NCBI RefSeq assembly: GCF_002891535.1
Contig: NZ_PDZR01000019.1
Coordinates: 24,382-88,381, forward strand
Source of the DNA: Methylocella silvestris
Lineage (GTDB): Bacteria; Pseudomonadota; Alphaproteobacteria; Rhizobiales; Beijerinckiaceae
Direction of reading: 5' to 3'
Length of the DNA stretch: 64,000 bases
Part shown: positions 36,209 through 45,395 of the stretch, one piece after another
How positions within the stretch are numbered: position 1 is the stretch's first letter
How the letters are laid out: every line of letters begins with the position of its first letter
Made by a program: the position numbers and the translations under genes
The notes under the pieces: model-generated
Seen by the model: only the letters and a program-made list of their open reading frames with translations
What the model was told of the DNA's origin: nothing
Database searches by the model: none

Positions 36209-36751
36209 TCAATGCCCGCCGCCGTCGGCGTTCCGGCTCGCCTCAAACAAGAACCATGTACGGCGTTCGGATTCATCGATGTAGATTTCGAGAATGCTGG
36301 TCGTCGCCGAATCCTTGTGATCATCGGCGACCTCATGGGCGGCGCGAAGGGCGGCGGTGAAGCCTTTGTTGTCGGCGACGAGTTCGTCGAGCATATCAGC
36401 GGGCGATACGAAGGCGCTGTCATTGTCCTTGATGCGGGAGAGCTTGCCGATCTCGCCAATCGAATGGATCGCCGCCCGGCCGAGCTTGCGCGCCCGCTCC
36501 GCAAGCGGATCGATCGCCGCGAAAATCTGCTCGCCCTGCTCATCGAGCAGGAGGTGATAATCGCGGAAATGCGGCCCGCTCATGTGCCAATGAAAATTCT
36601 TCGTCTTGACGTAAAGGGCGAAGGCGTCCGCCGTCAGTTTGTTGAGTTCGGCGGCGATCGCGGCGGTTGCGTTGTCGCCGAGGTCGGACGGCGTATGCAG
36701 CGCGGTGATGTTGGTGTCGTCAGCGCGAAGCGCTTTGCTGGAAGGCGCCAT
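36209..36751 (-). CDS. dps: Dps-family DNA-binding ferritin
   Basis: Dodecameric mini-ferritin that oxidises and stores iron and protects DNA in stress. The 180-residue protein has the dinuclear ferroxidase signature at the subunit interface: KTKNFHWHMSGPHFRDYHLLLDEQGEQIFAAIDPLAERARKLG with the expected His, Asp and Glu residues. The N-terminal 20 residues are polar and could contact DNA. It is a single gene; the terminator of the upstream DUF533 gene lies before it. Confidence 0.92.
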   Translation of the reverse strand: MAPSSKALRADDTNITALHTPSDLGDNATAAIAAELNKLTADAFALYVKTKNFHWHMSGPHFRDYHLLLDEQGEQIFAAIDPLAERARKLGRAAIHSIGEIGKLSRIKDNDSAFVSPADMLDELVADNKGFTAALRAAHEVADDHKDSATTSILEIYIDESERRTWFLFEASRNADGGGH

Positions 36752-36799
36752 TCTTTAAGATCTCCAAATCGACCCCGGACGCACCGGAAGTCCCGCGCC

Positions 36800-36835
36800 A
36801 AAACGCCGCCGGGCCTTCAACCGTTCCCGGCGGCG
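36800..36835 (-). terminator. Intrinsic terminator after the DUF533 gene
   Basis: CGCCGCCGGG (36804-36813) and CCCGGCGGCG (36826-36835) form a perfect 10-bp stem with a 12-nt loop; on the minus strand it is followed at once by TTTT (36800-36803). Confidence 0.7.
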
Positions 36836-36844
36836 CCGCTGGCG

Positions 36845-37708
36845 TCAGCTGTGCGCGGCTAGAGACGCCGCCGTCGCGTCGATGTGAGCGACCAGCGCAG
36901 GATCAAGCGCCAGAGCGGCGGCAAGCGACTTCAGAAAATCCAGCTCCTGCGGGCTGCGCGCGACAATATGAGCGGCGGCATAAACCTGCAGCGCCAGCTC
37001 TTTCGACGAGCCGACCGCGGCGGCGATGTCCGTCGCGCTCGCCGGATTTGCGATTTCATGATCGAGAAATTCAGCCGCCGCCTCATCGACCCCAGCGCCC
37101 TTGATCTGGCCGATGATCTGCGCGCGTTGAGCTTGGTCGACATTGCCGTCGGCGGCGGCCGTCGCAACCAGCGTGCGCACCAGCAGCAACGCAGTTTCAT
37201 TGGTATGGGCGTCGGCCGAGAAGGGCGTCTCCTGCGGCGGCGCTGTCAATTGCTCAAGGCCGGGAACCCCCTGCGTCAGCGGTTTTCCGTCCTGATAGTT
37301 GCGGAACGCCTTGTAGGCGAGGCCCCCGATCGCCGCGAGGCCGCCGACCCTGGCGAGGCCGCCGGTCGTCGCCCGGCCGCCCGGCGTGCCGATCAACAGC
37401 GCGGCGAGGCCGCCGAGGGTCGCCAGAGTGCCGACCGGATTCTGCTCGACGAGCTCCTTCGCCTTGCCGATATAGTCGGCAGCCTGGGTGCCCTTGAACT
37501 GCTCCTGAGCCTGTCCAAGCACATTGGACAGCGTCGCCGCTGTTTGATTGGCGGCGTTGGTGGTGGCGTCCTTTGCGGCTGCGGCCGCATCGCCGACGGC
37601 AGCCTTGCCGCGCTCGATCGTGTCGTTGACGCTTGCCGCGGCGGCGTCCCCGCCAGCTCCGAGCCTGCCGCCCGCGATCAGGTCCAAAAGCTGCTTTGCG
37701 TCGAACAT
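36845..37708 (-). CDS. DUF533 / TerB-like membrane-associated protein
   Basis: In the 287-residue protein, residues 1-90 are Ala/Gln-rich and helical, a glycine-rich hydrophobic segment follows (LATLGGLAALLIG, GLARVGGLAAIGGLAYKAF), and the C-terminal 120 residues form the TerB-like fold (LLLVRTLVATAAADGNVDQAQRAQIIGQIKGAG) as in YebE/DUF533 proteins. The role is unknown beyond an inner-membrane stress association for YebE. GGGAGA lies before ATG 37708. A terminator follows the stop codon. Confidence 0.83.
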   Translation of the reverse strand: MFDAKQLLDLIAGGRLGAGGDAAAASVNDTIERGKAAVGDAAAAAKDATTNAANQTAATLSNVLGQAQEQFKGTQAADYIGKAKELVEQNPVGTLATLGGLAALLIGTPGGRATTGGLARVGGLAAIGGLAYKAFRNYQDGKPLTQGVPGLEQLTAPPQETPFSADAHTNETALLLVRTLVATAAADGNVDQAQRAQIIGQIKGAGVDEAAAEFLDHEIANPASATDIAAAVGSSKELALQVYAAAHIVARSPQELDFLKSLAAALALDPALVAHIDATAASLAAHS

Positions 37709-38070
37709 GCGTTTTCTCCCAATTGCGGCGCGACTTCGAACTATTTCGTCCGATCGCTTTCACCGCTTCAAAAAGATAGAAATCGTCTGCGGATTTTACC
37801 TTGCGGATTTTATCGATCGACTGTGACAAGCCGATTGGCGTGAGCCGGGCTTTTCCGCTCGACCGACAGTCCGGCCCTGCGCCTGCGGCGAGATTAGCCC
37901 TAAGCGGCAAGCCGTCAATTCCAATTCACGTGTTCGGACCGCGATCCGGCCGGCTTCCAGTAAAGGTCAAGATGATGGGAGCTATGGCGGCAGGAATTTA
38001 AGGACAGATTTTACGTGAGCTGGAACAAAACCGGCGGCGAAGCATTAGACAGGGTTGGAGGCGCGCCTTC
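37709..38070. other. Gene-free divergent interval
   Basis: This 362-bp interval between the DUF533 gene and the DUF2189 gene holds the ribosome sites of both. I see no other ORF, repeat or RNA structure that I can support. Confidence 0.6.
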
Positions 38071-38943
38071 ATGGCGGCGTCGCCAACCGTGAAAGCCCAT
38101 CAAAGCAGGGCGCCTGAAGGAAATCTGGTCATTGGAGCCGCGGTCATGAACAGTTTTCATGTCATCGCCGGGCACGGCGAAACCAACGTCTATCCCAGCG
38201 TCCGAAAGATCGGTTTTTCCGATCTCCGGGCCGCGCTCGCAGCGGGGTTCGACGATTTTCGCGCCATGCCGTCGCATCTTCTTTTCCTTGCGGTCGTCTA
38301 CATCATAATCGGGGCTTTTCTCTATCCGTCGACCTCCGGCGAAAACGCCGCGCCTCTTTTGTTTCCCGTCCTTGCCGGCTATGCGCTGATCGGTCCTTTC
38401 GTGGCCATCGGGCTTTATGAGGTCAGCCGCCGCCGCGAACAGGGACTTCCCCATTCATGGCGCAACGCCTTCGACGTTCTGCGCTCCCCCGCCATTCCGT
38501 CGATCCTTGCCGTCGGCTTGCTGCTCATGATCATATTTCTGCTGTGGCTTGCGACGGCGCAAGCGCTCTATCAGGCCCAGTTCGGCGTCTGGGCGCCGCA
38601 GTCTTATAGGCACTTTATCAATCAGCTCATCTCGACTCCCGCGGGACACAGGCTGATCGCGCTTGGCGTCTCGATCGGCTTCGTCTATGCCGTCGCCACT
38701 TTCAGCATCGGCGTCATTTCGTTTCCCCTGATGCTCGATCGGGACGTCGGCGCGGCGATCGCCGTCTACACCTCGATCAAGGCCGTTCTAATATCCCCCG
38801 TGGTCATGGCCGCATGGGGGTTGATCGTCGCGGCCTCAATCGTGATCGGGGTCGCCACCTTGTTTGTCGGCCTCGCGATCCTGACGCCCATCCTCGGCCA
38901 CGCAACCTGGCATCTTTATCGCCGCGTCATCCTTCCCGATTAA
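38071..38943 (+). CDS. DUF2189 integral membrane protein
   Basis: The 290-residue protein has a soluble N-terminus (VRKIGFSDLRAALAAGFDDFRAMP is the family signature) followed by about six membrane segments between residues 65 and 280 and a short basic end (GHATWHLYRRVILPD). The family is found in proteobacteria and has no known function; in some genomes it lies near cytochrome oxidase genes, which is not the case here. GGAGG precedes ATG 38071; ATG 38146 is a possible alternative start. Confidence 0.85.
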   Translation: MAASPTVKAHQSRAPEGNLVIGAAVMNSFHVIAGHGETNVYPSVRKIGFSDLRAALAAGFDDFRAMPSHLLFLAVVYIIIGAFLYPSTSGENAAPLLFPVLAGYALIGPFVAIGLYEVSRRREQGLPHSWRNAFDVLRSPAIPSILAVGLLLMIIFLLWLATAQALYQAQFGVWAPQSYRHFINQLISTPAGHRLIALGVSIGFVYAVATFSIGVISFPLMLDRDVGAAIAVYTSIKAVLISPVVMAAWGLIVAASIVIGVATLFVGLAILTPILGHATWHLYRRVILPD

Positions 38944-39122
38944 GATCGATCCGGCTCGCCCAATTTTGCGGCAAGAATTCGGAGGAGGCATTCGTCCTCC
39001 TGGCGGGCGCTTTTTGTGCGCCGGAACCTGATCTCTTCGCAACGCGGTATGGTAATATGTCCTTCATCCGCCGGATTGGCCGCAACGCCGCCGCGCCTTT
39101 CAAGTCAAACTGGAGACGCAAT

Positions 39123-39980
39123 ATGCAGGGGCTGACCCCCGAAGGCCAAAGGCTCATTGACGACATCGCCCTCAGGCATGGCTTCAGCAGCGACGCCGCC
39201 TCATCGCTGTTTCATGCTCTTGCGCTCGGAAATGGCGTTCAGGCCCAGTTCAATCATCCCGAATTCGGCGGCATGGGACAATGGTCGCAGGGCGGAATGA
39301 TCATGATCGGCGACATGTTCAACCAGAATCTGAAGTGGCGCGTCAGCGCGCTCTGCGACGATCTCGCCGGCCTTTTGCGCACAGATGGCGTTTTCAACCG
39401 TCAACCGCCGCCCTCAACCTCCTGGCAGGGGCAGAGCTACAATGTGTCGGGAGCCAGCGTCAGCCTGTTCGCGCAAGGCTTTGGCGGCGGCTGGTGGCCG
39501 GCCGAACTCGGTCAGCCCTCCTCCTCCGGCAGTCAGAACGACCTTCAATACGCGTTTTTCCCGGGAGCGCGCCGCCTCGCCATCCGCAAGGGCGAGCGCA
39601 TCACGATCTATGATTCCGGCGATCACAATATTTCGGGCGTGTCGCAACAACAGGGCGGCGATCAGACTTTGACGTTCAGCAGTCAATATGGCGTCGTGCG
39701 GCTGGGCGACCTCAACATCATCGGGCAGCCTGACGCCGCGCCATGGCCCGCGCCGGCTTCGGCGCCGCAGGAGCGGGCGCCAAACGCGCAAATTCTGACG
39801 CCCGTCGATCCGCAGATGAGTTTCGCCGTCGCCCCGCAGGCAAAGGAAAGCCACGCGCCGCAGTTCGCCGAAAGCGACGTGTTCGCCACGCTCGAAAAGC
39901 TCGCCGCCCTGCGCGAGAAAAAGATTATCAGCGACGATGAATTCGCGGCGAAAAAATCGGAGCTGCTGGCCCGGCTCTAG
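39123..39980 (+). CDS. SHOCT-domain protein
   Basis: The 285-residue protein opens MQGLTPEGQRLIDDIALRHGF, and its middle region (FGGMGQWSQGGMIMIGDMFNQNLKWRVSALCDDLA, then a Gln/Ser-rich part with GERITIYDSGDHNISGVSQQQG) matches a Rhizobiales family. The last 30 residues (ATLEKLAALREKKIISDDEFAAKKSELLARL) are a SHOCT oligomerisation motif. ATG 39123 is chosen over ATG 39057 because GGAG lies 7 nt upstream and the N-terminus matches relatives. Function unknown. Confidence 0.82.
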   Translation: MQGLTPEGQRLIDDIALRHGFSSDAASSLFHALALGNGVQAQFNHPEFGGMGQWSQGGMIMIGDMFNQNLKWRVSALCDDLAGLLRTDGVFNRQPPPSTSWQGQSYNVSGASVSLFAQGFGGGWWPAELGQPSSSGSQNDLQYAFFPGARRLAIRKGERITIYDSGDHNISGVSQQQGGDQTLTFSSQYGVVRLGDLNIIGQPDAAPWPAPASAPQERAPNAQILTPVDPQMSFAVAPQAKESHAPQFAESDVFATLEKLAALREKKIISDDEFAAKKSELLARL

Positions 39981-40039
39981 AAAGCGCGAAGGGACGGCGG
40001 CGGCGAAGCCGTCGCCCGCCCCGGCTTGGTCCGCCTGCC

Positions 40040-41257
40040 TCAGGAGCTCATTTCGATAACGTCGCGAAGTTTCGGATAGATCTCATTATTCCAGCGCCGG
40101 CCGCTGAAAGTGCCGTAATGGCCGACGCCGGTCTGGACGTGGTGCGATTTCTTATATTGCCTGAGGCCGGAGCAGAGATCCTGCGCGGCCAGCGTCTGGC
40201 CGAGCCCGCAAATATCGTCGCGCTCGCCCTCAATGGTGAGCAGCGCCGTCTTGCGGATCGCCTTCGGCCTCACCACACGTCCATGCACTTCCAGCTTGCC
40301 GAGGGGGAGCAGATGGTCCTGAAACACGGTCTTGACCGTCGGGATGTAGAATTCCGCCGGCAAGTCCATGATCGCGAAATATTCGGCGTAAAAATCCTTG
40401 ATGAATTTAAACTTCGGCATGTCGTTTTCGGAATAGGCTTTCGCCATATCCTTGAATGACTGCATATGGCGCTCTGGATTCATGCTCACGAACGCCGTCA
40501 GCTGCATGAAGCCCGGATAGACCTTGCGCCCCGCGCCGGCGAATTTTTTCGGCACGGCGGCGAGGAGATTGCGCTCGAACCATTCGATCGGCTTTGTCTT
40601 TGCGAGATCGTTGACCTTGGTCGGATTGACCCTTGTGTCGATCGGCCCGGCCATCAGCGTCATGCTCGCCGGCTGCGCGGGATCATCGTTTTCGGCCATG
40701 ATCGAGGCGGCGGCGAGCACGGCGACGCAGGGCTGGCAGACGGCGACGACATGCGATTTCGGGCCCATCGCGCGCAGGAAATCGATCACGTGATCGACGT
40801 AAGTGTCGAAGCTGAACTCGCCCTCGGCGAGCGGAATATCCCGGACATTGCGCCAATCGGTGATGTAGACGTCGTGATGCTGCAGCATCGTCTTCACCGT
40901 GGCTTTGAGCAGGGTCGCGAAATGACCCGACATCGGCGCGACGATCAGCACGCGCGGCTGCTGCGCGCTGGTCTCCTTCCTGAACCGAAGCAGCGTCGCG
41001 AAAGGCGTTGAGGCGACGACCTCCTCGGTCACCGGGACAATCTCGTTGCCGTCAGTCACTTCCGTGATGTCGAAAGGCAGACGCTCATGGGTGATGGCGA
41101 GATTGGCGAAGGTTTCAAGCATTCCCGCCAATTTGCGGGTCGACAGCATTTCGCCGAACACGGGCCAGGGCTGCCCCAGCGCCGTCACTGCCGCGGAGGC
41201 GAGGGGCCGGCAAAAATCGAGCACATTGGCCTGTGCGCCATAGGCTTCATAAATCAT
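40040..41257 (-). CDS. phaZ: Intracellular polyhydroxyalkanoate depolymerase
   Basis: Mobilises PHB granules inside the cell. The 405-residue protein shows the PhaZ pattern: MIYEAYGAQANVLDFCRPLA at the N-terminus, VLIVAPMSGHFATLLKATVKTML, DWRNVRDIPLAEG, and a lipase-box-like VCQPC at 173-177 whose cysteine acts as nucleophile in this family. GVGHYGTFSGRRW near the C-terminus supplies the candidate catalytic histidine. ATG 41257 matches relatives better than ATG 41287. Implies the organism stores PHA. Divergent from the GST gene. Confidence 0.92.
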   Translation of the reverse strand: MIYEAYGAQANVLDFCRPLASAAVTALGQPWPVFGEMLSTRKLAGMLETFANLAITHERLPFDITEVTDGNEIVPVTEEVVASTPFATLLRFRKETSAQQPRVLIVAPMSGHFATLLKATVKTMLQHHDVYITDWRNVRDIPLAEGEFSFDTYVDHVIDFLRAMGPKSHVVAVCQPCVAVLAAASIMAENDDPAQPASMTLMAGPIDTRVNPTKVNDLAKTKPIEWFERNLLAAVPKKFAGAGRKVYPGFMQLTAFVSMNPERHMQSFKDMAKAYSENDMPKFKFIKDFYAEYFAIMDLPAEFYIPTVKTVFQDHLLPLGKLEVHGRVVRPKAIRKTALLTIEGERDDICGLGQTLAAQDLCSGLRQYKKSHHVQTGVGHYGTFSGRRWNNEIYPKLRDVIEMSS

Positions 41258-41418
41258 TGATCCGCACCCGATCTCAAGAAAACTCATTAGGAAAGGTCAG
41301 TCTTTTTAGGCGGTCGGCACGCTATATGCTGCATTCGCGCGGTCGAGGCCACGGCTTTTGCCCAGGCCCGGCGGGAAAACGAGGCGCAGCTTCGATCCAG
41401 GGCTTGAAGAGGTGTGCA

Positions 41419-42072
41419 TTGAGCGAGGCCATTCTGACCATCAGCAGCAAGAACTATTCCTCATGGTCCTTGCGAGGTTGGCTGATGACGAAATTTTCCG
41501 GTCTGCCCTTCGAGGAAAAGGCGGTGTCGATCGATGATCCTGCCATGCGGGCGGAGCTTTTGCTCCTGTCGTCGTCCTTCCTGATCCCAAACCTTCAGCA
41601 TAATGGCCTGAAGATCTGGGATACGTTGGCGATCGGCGAATATCTCAATGAAATCAGGCCGGAGGCCTCGCTTCTTCCGGCCGATCTCGAAAAGCGGACA
41701 CGCTGCCGGTCGATCAGCGGCGAGATGCACTCGGGCTTCGGGCCGATGCGCTCCGCGTTGCCGATGAACCTCAAAGGCGATTTTCCGAATTTCAAGGTCT
41801 GGGCGCGCGCGCAGGCCGACATCGACCGCATCACCACGATCTGGCGGGAGCATCTCGATCTCTACGGCGGCCCGTTCCTGCTGGGCGAGCGCTCGCTGGC
41901 GGACGCCATGTACGCGCCCGTCGTGACGCGACTGCGCACCTACCACGTCCCCGTCGACGCCAAATGCGGCGCCTACTGCGACGCCATCATGGCGATGCCG
42001 GAAATGGCGGAATGGACGGAAGCGGCGAAAACCGAGCCTGAGGATATGGAGGAGCTCGAGGTCGAGTTCTAG
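41419..42072 (+). CDS. Glutathione S-transferase family protein
   Basis: The 217-residue protein has an N-terminal thioredoxin-like domain (ILTISSKNYSSWSLRGWLMTKFSGLPFEE, with Ser at the catalytic position) and a C-terminal helical domain (ITTIWREHLDLYGGPFLLGERSLADAMYAPVVTRLRTY). The SSKNYSSWSLR start is typical of a bacterial GST subgroup. TTG 41419 is selected because AAGAGGTG lies at the right distance and the fold starts there. Substrate unknown. Confidence 0.87.
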   Translation: MSEAILTISSKNYSSWSLRGWLMTKFSGLPFEEKAVSIDDPAMRAELLLLSSSFLIPNLQHNGLKIWDTLAIGEYLNEIRPEASLLPADLEKRTRCRSISGEMHSGFGPMRSALPMNLKGDFPNFKVWARAQADIDRITTIWREHLDLYGGPFLLGERSLADAMYAPVVTRLRTYHVPVDAKCGAYCDAIMAMPEMAEWTEAAKTEPEDMEELEVEF

Positions 42073-42637
42073 CCGCTGTTAGTAGTCCGCACAGTGAGCA
42101 GAAGGGGTCAAAGGCTCCGTTGCGAGCAAAGCGTTTCGCGCAGCGAGCGCGATGGCAAGTCGGGGGCGAATGGAAGCGGGAGCCGTTTCGTCGTCCGGCA
42201 GGCGCAGGACACGGGGCGTCAAGAACCGCCCGGAACCCATGCTTTGAGGAAGCTTCGAATTGCACTAATTCTAGACTTAAAGATCATGAATTGTGCACTT
42301 TATGCGCGCAGAGCGAGTCGTTCTTTCTGCGCAACTCGGCACCCTACGAGGCGTGGAGTGTCTCCCCAAGGCTAAGGCTGGCTGTTTTGTCCTTTCCGCG
42401 CTGCAAACGGCGAAATTCTGTTGCAGGCGCTCGCGCCGCATCGCAGCGTGGGGCGAAAATGGCCGGAAGCCGGGCGGCGCAGCGCAATTGTCACGTTTTT
42501 CGCTTGTCGAAAGGGTCTGGAGGCGACCGTCCGATCGAGAGCCTCTTATTGCGCCGCAAAAGGTTTGCAGCGCCGAACAGCATAGATCGCCGCCCGGCGC
42601 CACGACAGGACCGGTTCGTGTTTAAGGAGATAGAATT
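42073..42637. other. Gene-free interval without recognised features
   Basis: This 565-bp interval between the GST and cupin genes is lower in coding character than its surroundings. Open frames exist on both strands (for example 42120-42641 plus) but none has a family-like product. GAATTGCAC and GAATTGTGCAC occur near 42256 and 42290. AAGGAG just before 42638 is the cupin ribosome site. Confidence 0.5.
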
Positions 42638-43093
42638 ATGAGCGTCGTCGATCTCAAGAAGCCTTCGGCGGATCAGGCCGAGACGAAATTCTCGATTGTG
42701 AAGGCCGAAGAAAATGAGTTTCATGGCGAAGGCCTGCGCGGCTTCTTCGAATATCGCGATCTCGGCATCGCCGACGCCACCAATGGCAAGGTGATCGCAC
42801 ATCTGGTGCGCGCGAAAAAGCCGCCGACGGATGGCACCGGCTGGCATCGCCATATCGCCGACTTTCAGATCGTGCTCATGACCAAAGGCTGGGCCCGCTT
42901 CATGTATGAAGACAAGGAAACCCTGGTCAAAGCCGGCGACTGTATCCACCAGCGTCCAGGCATCACTCATTATCTGTTCGACTACTCGCCGGACATGGAA
43001 TACCTCGAAATCGTCGGGCCGGCCGATTTCGGCACGGTCGACGCCCCGCCGCCTGCCGGCGCGACGGTGCCGCCGATCACGCCCTGGAAATAG
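42638..43093 (+). CDS. Cupin-domain protein
   Basis: The 151-residue protein has a single cupin barrel: GWHRHIADFQIVLMTKGWARF (motif 1, with His residues for metal) and GDCIHQRPGITHYLFDYSPDMEYLEI (motif 2). Such proteins bind Fe, Mn or Ni and act as dioxygenases, isomerases or small-molecule sensors; no more can be said here. A TAAGGAGATAGAATT leader gives it a strong ribosome site. Convergent with astB. Confidence 0.85.
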   Translation: MSVVDLKKPSADQAETKFSIVKAEENEFHGEGLRGFFEYRDLGIADATNGKVIAHLVRAKKPPTDGTGWHRHIADFQIVLMTKGWARFMYEDKETLVKAGDCIHQRPGITHYLFDYSPDMEYLEIVGPADFGTVDAPPPAGATVPPITPWK

Positions 43094-43198
43094 GCGAGCC
43101 GTATCGCGCGCCTTCGACCCGCTTCATGCCGCGGGCCGGCCCCTCCAAAAGCTTGAGTATCTTGTCGATCGGATGATTCAATCTGATCGGCTTTTGCT

Positions 43199-44584
43199 TC
43201 AGGCGCGCTGAAACGGATAGATCGAGCCAAGTCCGAGCAGGCCCGATAATTCGTCGAGCGCCGTCCGGCCTTCCTCGAGCAGAGCGGGGTCGCCGAGATC
43301 GGCGCACGTCAGCCGGTCGCGATAATGGCGGCCGACCCAAACCTCGAGCCGCGCCAGCAGGGTCTCGTCAAGCAGAACCTTGCCCTGCACTGCCGCGCGC
43401 TCCGCCGCCGTCAGCGCGATGCGAAGCCGCAGACAGGCCGGGCCGCCGCCATTCCACATGCTCTGCCTCAGATCGACGAAGACCAGTTCGTCGATCGGCG
43501 TCGTCCCGCGCTCGACCAATCCCTGCGCGAAGGCGAGAGCTGCGGGCGACGACTTCACGTCTTCCGGCAGGATCAGCGCCATTGATCCAGGCTTTCCCGG
43601 CCGGGAAACCAGCTGGCTGTTGAACAAATAGCTGCGCACCGCCTCGGTCAGCGGCACGTCAGCCTCGCGCGCGATTATCTGAAAGGCGCCGAAGGGACAG
43701 GCCGAAGCGATCACCGCGAAGGCCGCCTCGCCCGCTTCGAAGGCGCGTTCATGCGCGAGCAGCAGAGGTCCGTTCGCCACCGCGACGACATCATTATGAA
43801 AAGCGCCGGCGTCGACCGCCTCCCGCGACTGGCGCAAAAACAGCGCCTTGCCTTCACCGAGCCCATGGAGCCGGGCGACCGCCTGCGAGGCCTCAAGGGC
43901 CTGCCTTGGCTCAAATCCGCCATCCGTCGCGGTCGCGTCGAAGGCCGAGCGCCCGTAGACGAAAATCTCGACGCCGGGCGCGCCATGATTCGGCGCGAGC
44001 CGCATATGATTGGCCGCGCCCTCATCGCCGAATTTGCCGGATTGCGGCAGGAAGTCGTGCACAGCAAAATGAGCCGGATCGGCGAAAATCGCGCGCAACA
44101 GGAGCAATGAAAACCCCGCCTCGATCGACCGATGAAGCTTCGCCCCAAGATTGGCCGGCGTGATATGGACGCGTCCATCCGCCGTATCGGCGCTCGGCGA
44201 GACTGTCGCCGCATTGGCCGCCCACATCGCGGAGGCCGAGGAGAGATTGGCGAGAAGCGTCGGATCGGCCTTGAAGGCGGCTTCCACGATTGCGGCGTCG
44301 GCTCCGGAAAAACCAAGGCGGCGCAACGCCCAGATATGCGGACGCTCATGCGGCGGCAAAATGCCCTGGGGGACGCCAAGCCGCATCATCAGCCGCATCT
44401 TGGCGAGGCCCTGCAGCGCGGCCGCCCGCGGATTCGAGACGCGCCCCTTGCTGGCGATGGACGCGACATTGCCCTGCGACAGCCCGCCAAAATTATGCGT
44501 CGGGCCGACGAGCCCGTCGAAATTGATCTCCTCAGCCACCGAGGGCGCGGATCGTGGGGGCGTAGATCCCGGCGGAGGCGTCAT
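43199..44584 (-). CDS. astB: N-succinylarginine dihydrolase
   Basis: Pentein-fold enzyme that converts N2-succinylarginine to succinylornithine, 2 NH3 and CO2 (AST arginine catabolism). The 461-residue protein has INFDGLVGPTHNFGGLSQGNVAS near the N-terminus, HNDVVAVANG with the catalytic His, and MWNGGGPACLRLRIAL with the catalytic Cys at about residue 384. ATG 44584 overlaps the stop codon of the preceding GNAT gene. The other AST genes (astA, astC, astD, astE) are not in the window, which makes its physiological role uncertain. Confidence 0.92.
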   Translation of the reverse strand: MTPPPGSTPPRSAPSVAEEINFDGLVGPTHNFGGLSQGNVASIASKGRVSNPRAAALQGLAKMRLMMRLGVPQGILPPHERPHIWALRRLGFSGADAAIVEAAFKADPTLLANLSSASAMWAANAATVSPSADTADGRVHITPANLGAKLHRSIEAGFSLLLLRAIFADPAHFAVHDFLPQSGKFGDEGAANHMRLAPNHGAPGVEIFVYGRSAFDATATDGGFEPRQALEASQAVARLHGLGEGKALFLRQSREAVDAGAFHNDVVAVANGPLLLAHERAFEAGEAAFAVIASACPFGAFQIIAREADVPLTEAVRSYLFNSQLVSRPGKPGSMALILPEDVKSSPAALAFAQGLVERGTTPIDELVFVDLRQSMWNGGGPACLRLRIALTAAERAAVQGKVLLDETLLARLEVWVGRHYRDRLTCADLGDPALLEEGRTALDELSGLLGLGSIYPFQRA

Positions 44585-45270
44585 GCCTGCGCGTCGACGC
44601 GGCCGGCAGGCTCCTCGGCCGTGACGAGCGCATCGAGCCGCGCCCGCGGCGCGCCTTTGAGCGCGTCGATGTCGATCGAGACGATCAGCTGCTCGCCATT
44701 GTCGCGACCCGACGCGACTGTTGGCGCATCGAGCAAGGCTTCGATTTCGTCGAGCTGGCGGCCCCGCGGAATATAAAAAAAATCGCAGCAGCACAGGCGA
44801 TCGGACGTTTCCCCCGGCCGCGCGGCGCAATAGCCGCAAAGCTCCATGAGAAGCCGCGAATCCTCCGTCAGAGGCTCGAAGCCGGCTTTCAGCACCGAGG
44901 CGCGAGAGCCGAGATTTTGCGGCGTGATCGCCGTCAAAATCCGCGCATCCTGATGGATCAGCGCCGTTGCGGCGGCGATGCGGGCGCGCACGAAAAGCTT
45001 CTGCAGACCGAAGCCGCGAAATTCGGCAGCGACATAGCAGCTTCCCATTTCGATCAGCACCGGCGGCGAGCCGCTGAGGACAAAGGCGCCGGCGACGCCG
45101 ATCAGCCGACCCTCACTCCGGGCAAGGCAAAAAATCCCCGCCTCGATAGAGCTGCGGTAGTCGGAGTCCGGTCGAGGCAGCAGCTTGTCGTCGCCGGAGG
45201 CGCGCAGAAAAGCGAGGATCTCCGCAGCATCGTTCAAGTGCGCCGTCATGATCGTCGCCGTCAAACCCAT
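44581..45270 (-). CDS. GNAT-family acyltransferase coupled to astB
   Basis: The 229-residue protein has a GNAT-like core: LIGVAGAFVLSG, MGSCYVAAEFRGFGLQKLFVRARI (acyl-CoA loop region) and RASVLKAGFEPLTED. After it comes an unusual DRLCCCDFFYIPRG stretch and a C-terminal domain of about 60 residues. Overlap with astB (ATGA) indicates joint expression, so it could supply or use the astB substrate, for example by succinylating arginine. It is about 115 residues shorter than AstA and does not look like it. Possible functional replacement; unproven. Confidence 0.7.
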   Translation of the reverse strand: MGLTATIMTAHLNDAAEILAFLRASGDDKLLPRPDSDYRSSIEAGIFCLARSEGRLIGVAGAFVLSGSPPVLIEMGSCYVAAEFRGFGLQKLFVRARIAAATALIHQDARILTAITPQNLGSRASVLKAGFEPLTEDSRLLMELCGYCAARPGETSDRLCCCDFFYIPRGRQLDEIEALLDAPTVASGRDNGEQLIVSIDIDALKGAPRARLDALVTAEEPAGRVDAQA

Positions 45271-45395
45271 GGAAGTCCTTCGCCCGAGTTGAAACCCCCG
45301 CTTCCCGAATCGAATGCGATGCTGACTCTATTTTGTGGCGCTCGAACGATTTTCCAAGCTGATCACCCCGCAATTTTGCTTGTGAGGCTTAAGCG

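Noticed and set aside
42120..42641. 173-codon plus-strand frame after the GST gene
   Set aside because: No family resemblance, no ribosome site, runs into the cupin start.
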